Shown here one piece after another: positions 12,492 through 20,086 of a DNA stretch of 64,000 bases. Position 1 is the first letter of the stretch, and each line of letters begins with the position of its first letter. The position numbers were made by a program, and so were the translations under genes. The notes beneath the pieces are model-generated. The model was not told where the DNA came from. It saw only the letters and a program-made list of their open reading frames with translations, and ran no database searches. Origin of the DNA: DASWED01 sp036394995 (GTDB lineage: Bacteria > Actinomycetota > UBA4738 > JACQTL01); the NCBI GenBank assembly GCA_036394995.1, contig DASWED010000001.1, positions 28,193 to 92,192 on the forward strand. Reading direction: 5' to 3'.

Positions 12492-13265
12492 ATGCGCCTC
12501 GAGGGCAAGGTCGCGCTCATCACCGGCGGCGCGAGCGGGATGGGCAAGGTGGCCGCGCGGCTGTTCGCCGAGGAAGGCGCCCGGGTGGTGCTCACCGACG
12601 TGGCGGACGAGGCGGGCGAGCAGGCGGTGGCGGAGATCGCCGGTGCCGGAGGCGACGTCGCGTACGTTCATGCCGACGTGTCCCGGTCGGCGGACGCCGA
12701 GGCCATGGTGCGGTTCGCCGTGGAGCGGTTCGGGAGGCTCGACGTCCTCTACAACAACGCCGGGATCTTCCACCCCCGGGACGACTCGGTGGTCAACACG
12801 CCGGAGGAGATCTGGGACCTCACGATCAACGTGAACCTGAAGGGGGTCTTCTTCGGCTGCCAGTTCGGCATCCCGGCCATGCTGGACTCGGGGGGAGGCT
12901 CGATCGTCAACGTGGCGTCCTTCGTCGCGTTGATGGGGGCGGCCGCGCCGCAGATCGCCTACACCGCGTCGAAGGGCGGCGTGCTGGCCATGACCCGGGA
13001 GATCGCCGTGGAGTTCGCCCGCCGGGGCATCCGCGCCAACGCACTGTGCCCGGGCCCGATCGAGACGCCGCTGCTCGCGGAGCTCCTGGCAGACCCCGAG
13101 CGGCGGAACCGCCGGCTCGTCCACATCCCCATGGGCCGGTTCGGGCGCGCGGAGGAGGTGGCGCGGGCGGCGCTGTTCCTCGCCTCGGACGAATCCTCGC
13201 TGATGACTGGCGCCGCCCTGGTGGTGGACGGGGGCATCACGGCCGCCTACATCACGCCGGAGTAG
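12492..13265 (+). CDS. Short-chain dehydrogenase/reductase (SDR)
   Basis: This classical 257-aa SDR oxidises or reduces an alcohol/ketone with NAD(P). The cofactor motif TGGASGMG lies at residues 11-18, LYNNAGIF near 85, the catalytic Ser region around SIVNVASF, and YTASKGG provides the Tyr/Lys pair. The C-terminal segment DESSLMTGAALVVDGG is typical. An acidic residue after strand 2 (LTDVADEA) favours NAD over NADP. The ATG at 12492 follows an AGGAGG at good spacing. It is the first gene of a plus-strand set with the permease and GS-like ligase. That suggests a role in amine or hydroxy-acid breakdown, but the substrate is unknown. Confidence 0.88.
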   Translation: MRLEGKVALITGGASGMGKVAARLFAEEGARVVLTDVADEAGEQAVAEIAGAGGDVAYVHADVSRSADAEAMVRFAVERFGRLDVLYNNAGIFHPRDDSVVNTPEEIWDLTINVNLKGVFFGCQFGIPAMLDSGGGSIVNVASFVALMGAAAPQIAYTASKGGVLAMTREIAVEFARRGIRANALCPGPIETPLLAELLADPERRNRRLVHIPMGRFGRAEEVARAALFLASDESSLMTGAALVVDGGITAAYITPE

Positions 13266-13424
13266 CGGACGCCTGCCGGCCCGCCCGCGGCGGGTTCATC
13301 GTTTCGGCACATCCCGCCCCCATCCTTCCCACATGCCGCGCAGTGACTTCGCCGGCTCGGTGGGCGCTGAATGATCAGTTCGGGCCATAACCACATCGCT
13401 CGCCTGAGTCGGGAAGGGGGGTAC

Positions 13425-15008
13425 ATGGCAGACGTGACCGTGCCCGGTGATGGTGCTGCGCCCGGAGCGGCGGCATCGGCGTCCCCGTCGACCGCCACGA
13501 CCGCGAGATCCGACGTGGAACGATTGCACGAGCTGGGCTACGCCCAGGAGCTCCTTCGCAAGATGGGCGGGTTCTCGAACTTCGCCGTCTCGTTCACGAT
13601 CATCTCGATCCTCTCGGGCTGCCTGACCCTGTACGCGTTCGGGATGGACGCCGGGGGGCCGGTGGTCATGACCATCGGGTGGCCCCTCGTCGGGATCATG
13701 GTGATCCTGGTCGGGCTGGCCATGGCCGAGGTGTGCTCCAGCTACCCGACGGCCGGCGGCCTGTACTACTGGTCGGCCAAGGTTGCCCCCCGCAACGGCC
13801 CCGCGTGGTCCTGGTTCACGGGATGGTTCAACCTGGTGGGCCAGGTCGGGATCACCGCCGGGATCGACTTCGGGCTCGCATTCTTCATCAATGCCTACCT
13901 GAACCTGGCGTTCGGCCTGTCCACCGCCCGATCGAACACGATCATCATCTTCGGGGTCGTCCTGTTCCTCCACGGCCTGCTCAACACCTTCGGGGTGCGC
14001 CTGGTCGCGTTCCTGAACGACGTGTCGGTGTGGTGGCACATCCTGGGCGTGCTGATCATCGTGGGAGCGATGTTCCTGTCCGCCCCGTCGGGCCACTTCA
14101 CCGTGGGGGAGGTGTTCAGCACCTTCCACAACGGCACGGGATGGAGCTCGAAGATCTATGTGTTCCTGATCGGGTTACTTCTCGCGCAGTACACGTTCAC
14201 CGGCTATGACGCGTCGGCGCACATGACGGAGGAGACCCAGCGAGCCGACGTCGCGGGGCCCCGGGGCATCGTCATGTCCATCGTGGTCTCGCTGTTCGCG
14301 GGGTGGATCCTGCTGATCGGGGTCACGTACGCCATCAGTGACTACGGGGCCGTCCGGGGCAGCGCGACGGGCGTGCCGCCGGCCCAGATCTTCATCGACG
14401 CCGTGGGCCGCACTGGCGGCGAGCTGCTGCTGCTGCTCGTGATCGGGGCCCAGTTCTTCTGCGGCATGTCCTCGGTGACGGCGAACTCGCGGATGATCTA
14501 CGCGTTCTCCCGGGACCGCGCCATGCCGGCCTCGGACCTGTGGCACCGCGTCAACAAGCGAACCCGGACGCCCACCAACTCGATCTGGTTCGCCGCGGTA
14601 GGGGCCTTCCTGCTGGGCCTGCCGTACCTCTACTCGCCGACGGCGTATTTCGCCGTGACGTCCATCGCCGTCATCGGTCTCTACATCGCCTACGCGATGC
14701 CGGTGTTCCTGCGGCTGCGGGCCGGCGAGTCGTTCCGGCGGGGACCGTGGCACCTGGGCAGGTGGAGCTACGTCGTGGGGTGGATCGCGGTGGGCTGGGT
14801 CATCTTCATCGCGGTCCTGTTCAGTCTGCCCCAGTACTCGCCCATCACGATCGACACCTTCAACTACGCTCCGGTGGCGGTGGGCGCCGTCCTGCTGTTC
14901 GCCGGCGTCTGGTGGATGGTCTCCGCCCGGAAGTGGTTCAAGGGCCCGAAGGTCCAGGGCTCGCCCGAGGAGCTGGCCGCGATCGAACGGGACCTGGAGC
15001 GCGTGTAG
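13425..15008 (+). CDS. APC-superfamily amino acid / polyamine / GABA permease
   Basis: This 527-aa integral membrane transporter has about 12 hydrophobic helices. The family entry motif (LRKMGGFSNFAVSFTIISI) and the conserved SSYPTAGGLYYWSAK segment of the GABA/choline-type APC branch are present. The N-terminal 45 residues are Ala/Ser/Thr-rich and cytoplasmic. The start at 13425 is preferred over an in-frame ATG at 13371 because a GGGAAGGGGGG run lies just upstream. It probably imports an amine or GABA-like substrate by proton symport for the gamma-glutamyl ligase encoded next. Transporter family is secure, substrate inferred from neighbours. Confidence 0.9.
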   Translation: MADVTVPGDGAAPGAAASASPSTATTARSDVERLHELGYAQELLRKMGGFSNFAVSFTIISILSGCLTLYAFGMDAGGPVVMTIGWPLVGIMVILVGLAMAEVCSSYPTAGGLYYWSAKVAPRNGPAWSWFTGWFNLVGQVGITAGIDFGLAFFINAYLNLAFGLSTARSNTIIIFGVVLFLHGLLNTFGVRLVAFLNDVSVWWHILGVLIIVGAMFLSAPSGHFTVGEVFSTFHNGTGWSSKIYVFLIGLLLAQYTFTGYDASAHMTEETQRADVAGPRGIVMSIVVSLFAGWILLIGVTYAISDYGAVRGSATGVPPAQIFIDAVGRTGGELLLLLVIGAQFFCGMSSVTANSRMIYAFSRDRAMPASDLWHRVNKRTRTPTNSIWFAAVGAFLLGLPYLYSPTAYFAVTSIAVIGLYIAYAMPVFLRLRAGESFRRGPWHLGRWSYVVGWIAVGWVIFIAVLFSLPQYSPITIDTFNYAPVAVGAVLLFAGVWWMVSARKWFKGPKVQGSPEELAAIERDLERV

Positions 15009-15090
15009 CGAAGGGAGCCGGGGAGGGACGCGGCGGCCGACGCGGGCCGTGCCGCCGCGCCTCGGCGTTCCCGGCGTGAGGAGGATGTGG

Positions 15091-16470
15091 GTGGAACGCG
15101 GGAGGCTCGACGCCGGCACCGTCGAGGAGATGGTCGGGCGGGGCGACCTCGACACGGTGCTCGTCGTGTTTCCCGACCAGCAGGGGCGGCTGGTCGGCAA
15201 GCGCGTCACCGGGAGCTTCTTCGTCGACGACGTCCTCGCGGGCGACGACCTCCATGCGTGCAACTACCTGCTGGCCGTCGACATGGAGATGGAGCCGTTG
15301 CCCGGCTACGCCTACGCATCGTGGGAGACCGGGTACGGCGACCTGGCGATGCGGCCGGACCTGTCGACGATGCGCGTGGTCCCCTGGCTCGACAAGACCG
15401 CGATGGTGCTGTGCGACGTGCTCGACGAGGAGACGCTCGAGCCGATCGAGGTGTCGCCGCGGCAGATCCTGAAGCGGCAGATAGAACGGGCGGCGGCGGC
15501 CGGGTACACGGTGAAGGTCGGGAGCGAGCTGGAGTTCTACCTGTTCCGCGACTCGTACGAGGAGGCGGCCGAGCGCGCGTACCGCGGGCTCACCCCGCAC
15601 TCCAGCTACATCATGGACTACCACATCCTGCAGACGACCAAGGACGAGTACCTGATCCGGCAGTTCCGCAACCACATGGACGCGGCCGGCATCCCGGTGG
15701 AGTTCTCGAAGGGCGAGTTCGGCCGCGGCCAGCACGAGATCAACCTGCGCTTCACGGACGCGCTCGAGATGGCCGACCGGCACACGATCTACAAGAACGG
15801 CGTGAAGGAGATCGCCGCGCTGAACGGCCGCGCGGTGACGTTCATGGCGAAGTGGTCGATGGCGGAGGCCGGCTCGTCCTGCCACCTCCACTCGTCGCTG
15901 TGGAACGAGGACGGGTCGCGGTCGCTGATGTGGGACGACTCCGGACAGCACCACATGTCGTCGACGATGCGCGGCTACCTCGGCGGGCTGATGGCGACGG
16001 CGCGCGAGATGGCCTGGATGTTCGCGCCCTCGGTGAACTCGTACAAGCGGTACCAGGCGGGGTCGTGGGCGCCGACCGCGATCGCGTGGGGGCACGACAA
16101 CCGCACGTGCGGGTTCCGGCTGGTCGGCGAGCACACGGGGTTCCGGGTGGAATGCCGCATCCCGGGCGCCGACGCCAACCCGTACCACGCATTCGCCGCG
16201 ACGATCGCCGGCGGGCTCCACGGCATCGAACACGGGCTGGAACCACCCGAGATGTTCCACGGCAACGCGTACGAGGCGACCGACGTCCCCCGTGTGCCGA
16301 CCTCGCTGCACGAGTCGATCGCCGAGTTCGAGAGGAGCGAGGTGGCCCGCAAGGCCCTGGGCGACACGGTCTTCGAGCACCTGTTGAACACGGCGCGCCA
16401 GGAGCAGATCATCTTCGACAACACGACCGTCACCGACTGGGAGCTCGCGAGGTACTTCGAGCGCCTGTAG
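15091..16470 (+). CDS. Glutamine-synthetase-family gamma-glutamyl ligase (PuuA/GlnA3-like)
   Basis: This 459-aa protein has the whole glutamine-synthetase fold. The short N-terminal beta-grasp runs to about residue 100, then the catalytic domain shows GSELEFYLF, FSKGEFGRGQHEIN, AGSSCHLHSSLW and NSYKRYQAGSWAPT. The arginine-containing segment VECRIPGADANPY follows. The divergent AGSSCHLHS context and the neighbouring PuuD-like, ALDH and permease genes fit ligases that join glutamate to amines (gamma-glutamylputrescine synthetase type) better than true nitrogen-assimilation GS. No adenylylation-type C-terminal tyrosine was recognised. GTG 15091 is chosen because GAGGAGG sits 6 bp before it; the ATG at 15085 directly abuts that sequence. 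Confidence 0.88.
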   Translation: MERGRLDAGTVEEMVGRGDLDTVLVVFPDQQGRLVGKRVTGSFFVDDVLAGDDLHACNYLLAVDMEMEPLPGYAYASWETGYGDLAMRPDLSTMRVVPWLDKTAMVLCDVLDEETLEPIEVSPRQILKRQIERAAAAGYTVKVGSELEFYLFRDSYEEAAERAYRGLTPHSSYIMDYHILQTTKDEYLIRQFRNHMDAAGIPVEFSKGEFGRGQHEINLRFTDALEMADRHTIYKNGVKEIAALNGRAVTFMAKWSMAEAGSSCHLHSSLWNEDGSRSLMWDDSGQHHMSSTMRGYLGGLMATAREMAWMFAPSVNSYKRYQAGSWAPTAIAWGHDNRTCGFRLVGEHTGFRVECRIPGADANPYHAFAATIAGGLHGIEHGLEPPEMFHGNAYEATDVPRVPTSLHESIAEFERSEVARKALGDTVFEHLLNTARQEQIIFDNTTVTDWELARYFERL

Positions 16471-16478
16471 AGGTCGGT

Positions 16479-17222
16479 CTACGCGGGCCGGCGGGCCGCG
16501 GAGTGGCGGGCCCGCTCGGCGAGCGCGTCGAACAGCGCCTGCTGTGCGGGGTCGTCCGCGGCCGTGTCCTCCGGGTGCCACTGTACGGCGACGATCCAGC
16601 CGGGCCCCTCGTGCTCGAGCCCCTCGATCACGCCGTCGTCGGACCGGGCCGTGACGACCAGCCCCTCGCCCAGCTCGTCGACGGCCTGGTGGTGGTGGGA
16701 CGAGCATGCCAGGACCTCGCTCCGCGTCGCCTCCGCGAGCAGGGTGTCGGGCGCGACCTTCACGTCGTGGGTGACGGGCGTCCCGCCGCCGGGGACCCCG
16801 TGCGGCCCGAGCCCGGGAACACCCGGGAGGTGCTGGATCAGCGTGCCCCCCAGCGCGACGTTCAGGACCTGGATCCCGCGGCAGATGGCCAGCGTGGGGA
16901 GCCCCCGCTCGATCGCCTGGCGGACCATCGCGATCTCCACGGCATCGCGATCCGGGTCGACGCCGTACACCTCGGGGTGCGGCTCGGCGCCGTACGCCGC
17001 CGGGTCGACGTCGCTGCCGCCGAGCAGCATCAGCCCGTCCACCGAGTCGAGCACGTCGACCGCGGCGGCCGGGTCCGATTCCATGACGGCCAGCGGACGC
17101 ACTCCGGCCCGCCGCGCCGCCAGGACGTACAGCTCGGGAACGGCGAACGCCCCGTGCTCCCACCTCGCCACACGTCCCCCGGGAAGTCGATACGCAGGCA
17201 CGGCGATCAGCGGAGCCACCAT
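16479..17222 (-). CDS. Gamma-glutamyl-gamma-aminobutyrate hydrolase-like (peptidase C26, class I GATase)
   Basis: This 247-aa class I glutamine amidotransferase-like hydrolase removes the gamma-glutamyl group from glutamylated amino acids such as gamma-glutamyl-GABA. Visible motifs: GLMLLGGSDVDPAAYG, the nucleophile elbow AICRGIQVLN with the catalytic Cys, and the His/Glu pair in VQWHPED near the C-terminus. The SSHHHQAVDELG segment is typical of PuuD. It is convergent with the GS-like gene, their stops being 8 bp apart. With the ligase and ALDH it completes the glutamylation, oxidation and deglutamylation logic. The family is clear, and PuuD function is inferred from context. Confidence 0.88.
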   Translation of the reverse strand: MVAPLIAVPAYRLPGGRVARWEHGAFAVPELYVLAARRAGVRPLAVMESDPAAAVDVLDSVDGLMLLGGSDVDPAAYGAEPHPEVYGVDPDRDAVEIAMVRQAIERGLPTLAICRGIQVLNVALGGTLIQHLPGVPGLGPHGVPGGGTPVTHDVKVAPDTLLAEATRSEVLACSSHHHQAVDELGEGLVVTARSDDGVIEGLEHEGPGWIVAVQWHPEDTAADDPAQQALFDALAERARHSAARRPA

Positions 17223-17426
17223 GAACGAAGTGTAACGGGCGCACGGGCACGGTTTCCGGCATCGGCGAACTGGGACGTGGCGCTCAGCCTCACCGGCGGG
17301 TTCTCCGGCTCGCCGGGCACGTACAGCGTGGGTGTGTCCTGTGCACCGAGGACGCCGGTCATGTCGCGTTCTACTCGGGCGACGTCATCGGGTGGACCGT
17401 CCCCAACCCGGGCCCCGCCGAGGACG
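17223..17426. other. Intergenic stretch with coding-like debris
   Basis: Two plus-strand frames contain protein-like pieces (WDVALSLTGGFSGSPGTYSV, then after a frame change GHVAFYSGDVIGWTVPNPGP) with neither start nor stop forming a gene. It may be a decayed fragment of a secreted protein. No promoter or hairpin stands out. Confidence 0.35.
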
Positions 17427-17867
17427 TCAGATCACCCGGAGGCCCTCGGCCCGTGCCGCGGCGGCCTGCTCGTCGTCGAACGTGACGAACGAGATCCCGT
17501 CATCGACTGGTATCGAGGCCGCCTCATCGATCGCCGTCGCGACGTGGATCGCGTCGAGCCCGCGGAGGCCATGGGTCGATGCGATCCGGTGCGCCGTGTG
17601 GAGCGTCACCGGGGAGCGGAGCGGCAGGAGCGCGACGGGCCCGGCCACGCCGCAGTCCGCGTCGAAGGCGAGCAGGTAGTCGCCGGCGAGATCGATCCTG
17701 CGGGCTCTGAACGCCCTCGTCACCGCGCTCGCGAACTCGACGCGAGCGACCTCGGACGTCATGACCCCCTCCCCGTCGAACAGGAGTCGCCGCGCGACGG
17801 CGCTCGCCGGCTCGTCGGCCAGGTAGGCGCGGACGAGCGCGCTGGAATCCGCGTAGACCCTGCTCAC
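17427..17867 (-). CDS. vapC: VapC-type PIN-domain toxin
   Basis: This 146-aa PIN-domain ribonuclease is the toxin of a type II toxin-antitoxin pair. PIN hallmarks are the N-terminal VYADSSALV (Asp7), an acidic residue in TSEVARVEF, the GLDAIHVATA helix with its Asp, and the C-terminal FVTFDDEQ. The GTG start at 17867 overlaps the antitoxin stop (GTGA), so the two are translationally coupled; TTG 17870 is an alternative. Such toxins cleave tRNA, rRNA or mRNA and are inhibited by the cognate VapB. No inactivating change is visible in the acidic residues. Confidence 0.9.
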   Translation of the reverse strand: MSRVYADSSALVRAYLADEPASAVARRLLFDGEGVMTSEVARVEFASAVTRAFRARRIDLAGDYLLAFDADCGVAGPVALLPLRSPVTLHTAHRIASTHGLRGLDAIHVATAIDEAASIPVDDGISFVTFDDEQAAAARAEGLRVI

Positions 17868-18190
17868 CAATGATCGCGATCGCGCTCGAGCTGCTCGCTC
17901 ACGATCGGCCCCCAGCCACGGGACATCTCATACAGCGCCTCGCGATCGAGGACCGGGCCCTCCGGCTGCGGTGGAACCACGACCCTGCCCTCGGCGATCA
18001 TGCGCGCCTTCCATTCCCGAGGACTCTCCGGGCGGTCTCGCTCCTCGACGGTGCGTTCGAGCGACTCGATCATGAGCGAGTTCATCGAACGTCCCTCGCG
18101 CCGGGCCACACGCTTCAGCCGTGCGTGGAGCCGGTCGTCGATCCTGGCGATGATCTGCCGCATCGCCTCGATGATAGCATTCCCCCTCAT
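17864..18190 (-). CDS. vapB: VapB/FitA-type ribbon-helix-helix antitoxin
   Basis: This 108-aa antitoxin has an N-terminal RHH DNA-binding domain (RQIIARIDDRLHARLKRVA, then GRSMNSLMIESLE). The C-terminal tail, rich in Pro, Glu and Arg, should wrap the VapC toxin. ATG 18190 is favoured because GAGGTGA lies upstream; ATG 18163 would give a 99-residue version starting directly at the RHH strand. RHH antitoxins usually repress their own promoter. The 90-bp region shared with divergent treZ contains a short inverted repeat (gacac...gtgtc) that could be the operator, which is an inference. Confidence 0.88.
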   Translation of the reverse strand: MRGNAIIEAMRQIIARIDDRLHARLKRVARREGRSMNSLMIESLERTVEERDRPESPREWKARMIAEGRVVVPPQPEGPVLDREALYEMSRGWGPIVSEQLERDRDHW

Positions 18191-18280
18191 GCTGATATCA
18201 CCTCGGGGCACGATGATGGCACGAACCACCGACACCCCGGACAGGAGTGTCCCGGGCGCCACGCTGGGTAGGCCATAGCT

Positions 18281-20077
18281 GTGTCCGATTCGTACCGGTT
18301 GCTGACCGAGGGGACCCTCGGTGCTTCCGTGCAGGCCGATGGAGGCGTCCTGTTCCGGGTGTGGGCGCCGTTCGCCGAACGGGTCGAGGTCGAGGTCGAC
18401 GGGCGGCGCGTGCCCATGGGCCCGGAGGACCGCGGATATCACGCCGTCACCGTCGCCGAGGCCGCCGCCGGATCCCGGTACGGCTTCCGCTTGAACGGGG
18501 GGGAACCACTCCCCGACCCCGCGTCGAGGTACCAGCCGGACGGGGTGCACGGCCTCTCGCAGGTCTGCCCCTCCCCGGAGCCGCCTCCCGACTGGGACGG
18601 CCCGGACCTCCGCGACTACGTGATCTCGGAGCTGCACGTCGGCACGGCGTCCGCCGACGGCACGTTCGACGGGTTGCTCGACTACGTCGAGGAGCTGGCG
18701 GCGCTCGGCGTCAACGCCGTGGAGCTCATGCCGGTGGCCCAGTTCCCCGGCTCGCGCAACTGGGGGTACGACGGCGTCTTCCCCCACGCCGTGCAGGACT
18801 CCTACGGGGGGCCGGACGGCCTCCGGCGGTTCGTGGACGGGTGCCACGGCCGCGGAGTGGCGGTCGTCCTCGACATCGTCCACAACCACATCGGGCCGGA
18901 GGGCAACGTCCTCGGCGAGTTCGGTCCGTACTTCACCGAACGGTACCGCACCCCCTGGGGGGACGCGATGAACTTCGACGGCCCGCGCAGCGACGAGGTC
19001 CGCCGGTTCTTCGGCGGCAACGCGCTGATGTGGTTCGAGGAGTTCGGGATCGACGCCCTCCGCCTCGACGCCATCCACGGCATCGTGGACACGACCGCCC
19101 GGCCCTTCCTTCTGGAGCTGGCGGAGGCCGTCCGCGACCTCCGCGAACGGACCGGCCGCAAGCACTTCCTCGTCGCGGAGACCAACAGGAACGACGTCCG
19201 AACCGTCACGCCGCTCCACACCGGCGGCCTGGGGATGGACGCCCAGTGGAACGACGAGTTCCACCACGCCGTCCACGCCCTGCTGACCGGGGAGCGGAAC
19301 GGCTACTACGTGGGGTTCGGCTCGGTGCAGGACCTCGCGGACTCGGTCCAGCGCGGGTACGTGTACCGGGGCCGGTACAACCCGCACCGCCGCCACCGCC
19401 TGGGGAGCGACTCCTCCCACATCCCGCCGGAGCGGTTCGTGGTGTGCGCCCAGAACCACGACCAGATCGGCAACCGCATGCGGGGCGACCGCCTCTGTAC
19501 GCTGGTCGGCTTCGAGCCCCTCAAGGTGGCGGCCGCGCTCACGCTCCTGCACCCGGGGGTGCCGCTGCTGTTCCAGGGCGAGGAGTACGGAGAGACCGCG
19601 CCGTTCCCGTACTTCATCGGCCACACCGATCCGGACCTCGTGGAGGCGATCCGGCGGGGCCGGCGGGAGGAGTTCGCCTCGTTCGAGTGGTCCGGCGAGC
19701 CCCCCGACCCCCAGGACGAGGCCACGTTCGACTCGGCGCGGCTCGGTCGGGACCCGTCCCCCGAGGGCCGAATCCTGCGCGACTGGCACCGGGAGCTCAT
19801 CCGCATCCGGCGCGACCACCCGGCGCTGGGACCGGGCGTCCCCGCGGAGGCCGAGGCAGACGAGGCCCGCATGCTGCTCACGGTGTGGCGCGAGGGCAGC
19901 GCCGAATCGCTGGTGGTGGCGAACCTCGGGGCCGAGCCGGTCCCGGACGCGCTGCCCATGGGCTGGGACCGCCTGCTGTGCTCGGCCGACGAGCGCTGGG
20001 GTGGCCCCGGCCCCGGCGCCGACCCCGCCACGCTCCCCGGCCACGCCGTGGCCGTCCTGATCCGGACGAACGGGTAG
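18281..20077 (+). CDS. treZ: Malto-oligosyltrehalose trehalohydrolase
   Basis: TreZ releases trehalose from the maltooligosyltrehalose made by TreY. The 598-aa protein has an N-terminal E-set/CBM48-like domain (VLFRVWAPFAERVEVEVDG), then a GH13_10 barrel. The barrel contains NWGYDGVFPHAVQDSYGGP, VVLDIVHNHIGPEGN, the nucleophile Asp in LRLDAIHG (about 263), Glu in VAETNRND (about 300) and Asp in QNHDQIGNR (about 394). The GTG start at 18281 has only weak ribosome-binding features. It opens the treZ-glgX-treY set, transcribed away from vapBC, with a 9-bp gap to glgX. Confidence 0.94.
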   Translation: MSDSYRLLTEGTLGASVQADGGVLFRVWAPFAERVEVEVDGRRVPMGPEDRGYHAVTVAEAAAGSRYGFRLNGGEPLPDPASRYQPDGVHGLSQVCPSPEPPPDWDGPDLRDYVISELHVGTASADGTFDGLLDYVEELAALGVNAVELMPVAQFPGSRNWGYDGVFPHAVQDSYGGPDGLRRFVDGCHGRGVAVVLDIVHNHIGPEGNVLGEFGPYFTERYRTPWGDAMNFDGPRSDEVRRFFGGNALMWFEEFGIDALRLDAIHGIVDTTARPFLLELAEAVRDLRERTGRKHFLVAETNRNDVRTVTPLHTGGLGMDAQWNDEFHHAVHALLTGERNGYYVGFGSVQDLADSVQRGYVYRGRYNPHRRHRLGSDSSHIPPERFVVCAQNHDQIGNRMRGDRLCTLVGFEPLKVAAALTLLHPGVPLLFQGEEYGETAPFPYFIGHTDPDLVEAIRRGRREEFASFEWSGEPPDPQDEATFDSARLGRDPSPEGRILRDWHRELIRIRRDHPALGPGVPAEAEADEARMLLTVWREGSAESLVVANLGAEPVPDALPMGWDRLLCSADERWGGPGPGADPATLPGHAVAVLIRTNG

Positions 20078-20086
20078 TCTCCGGCG

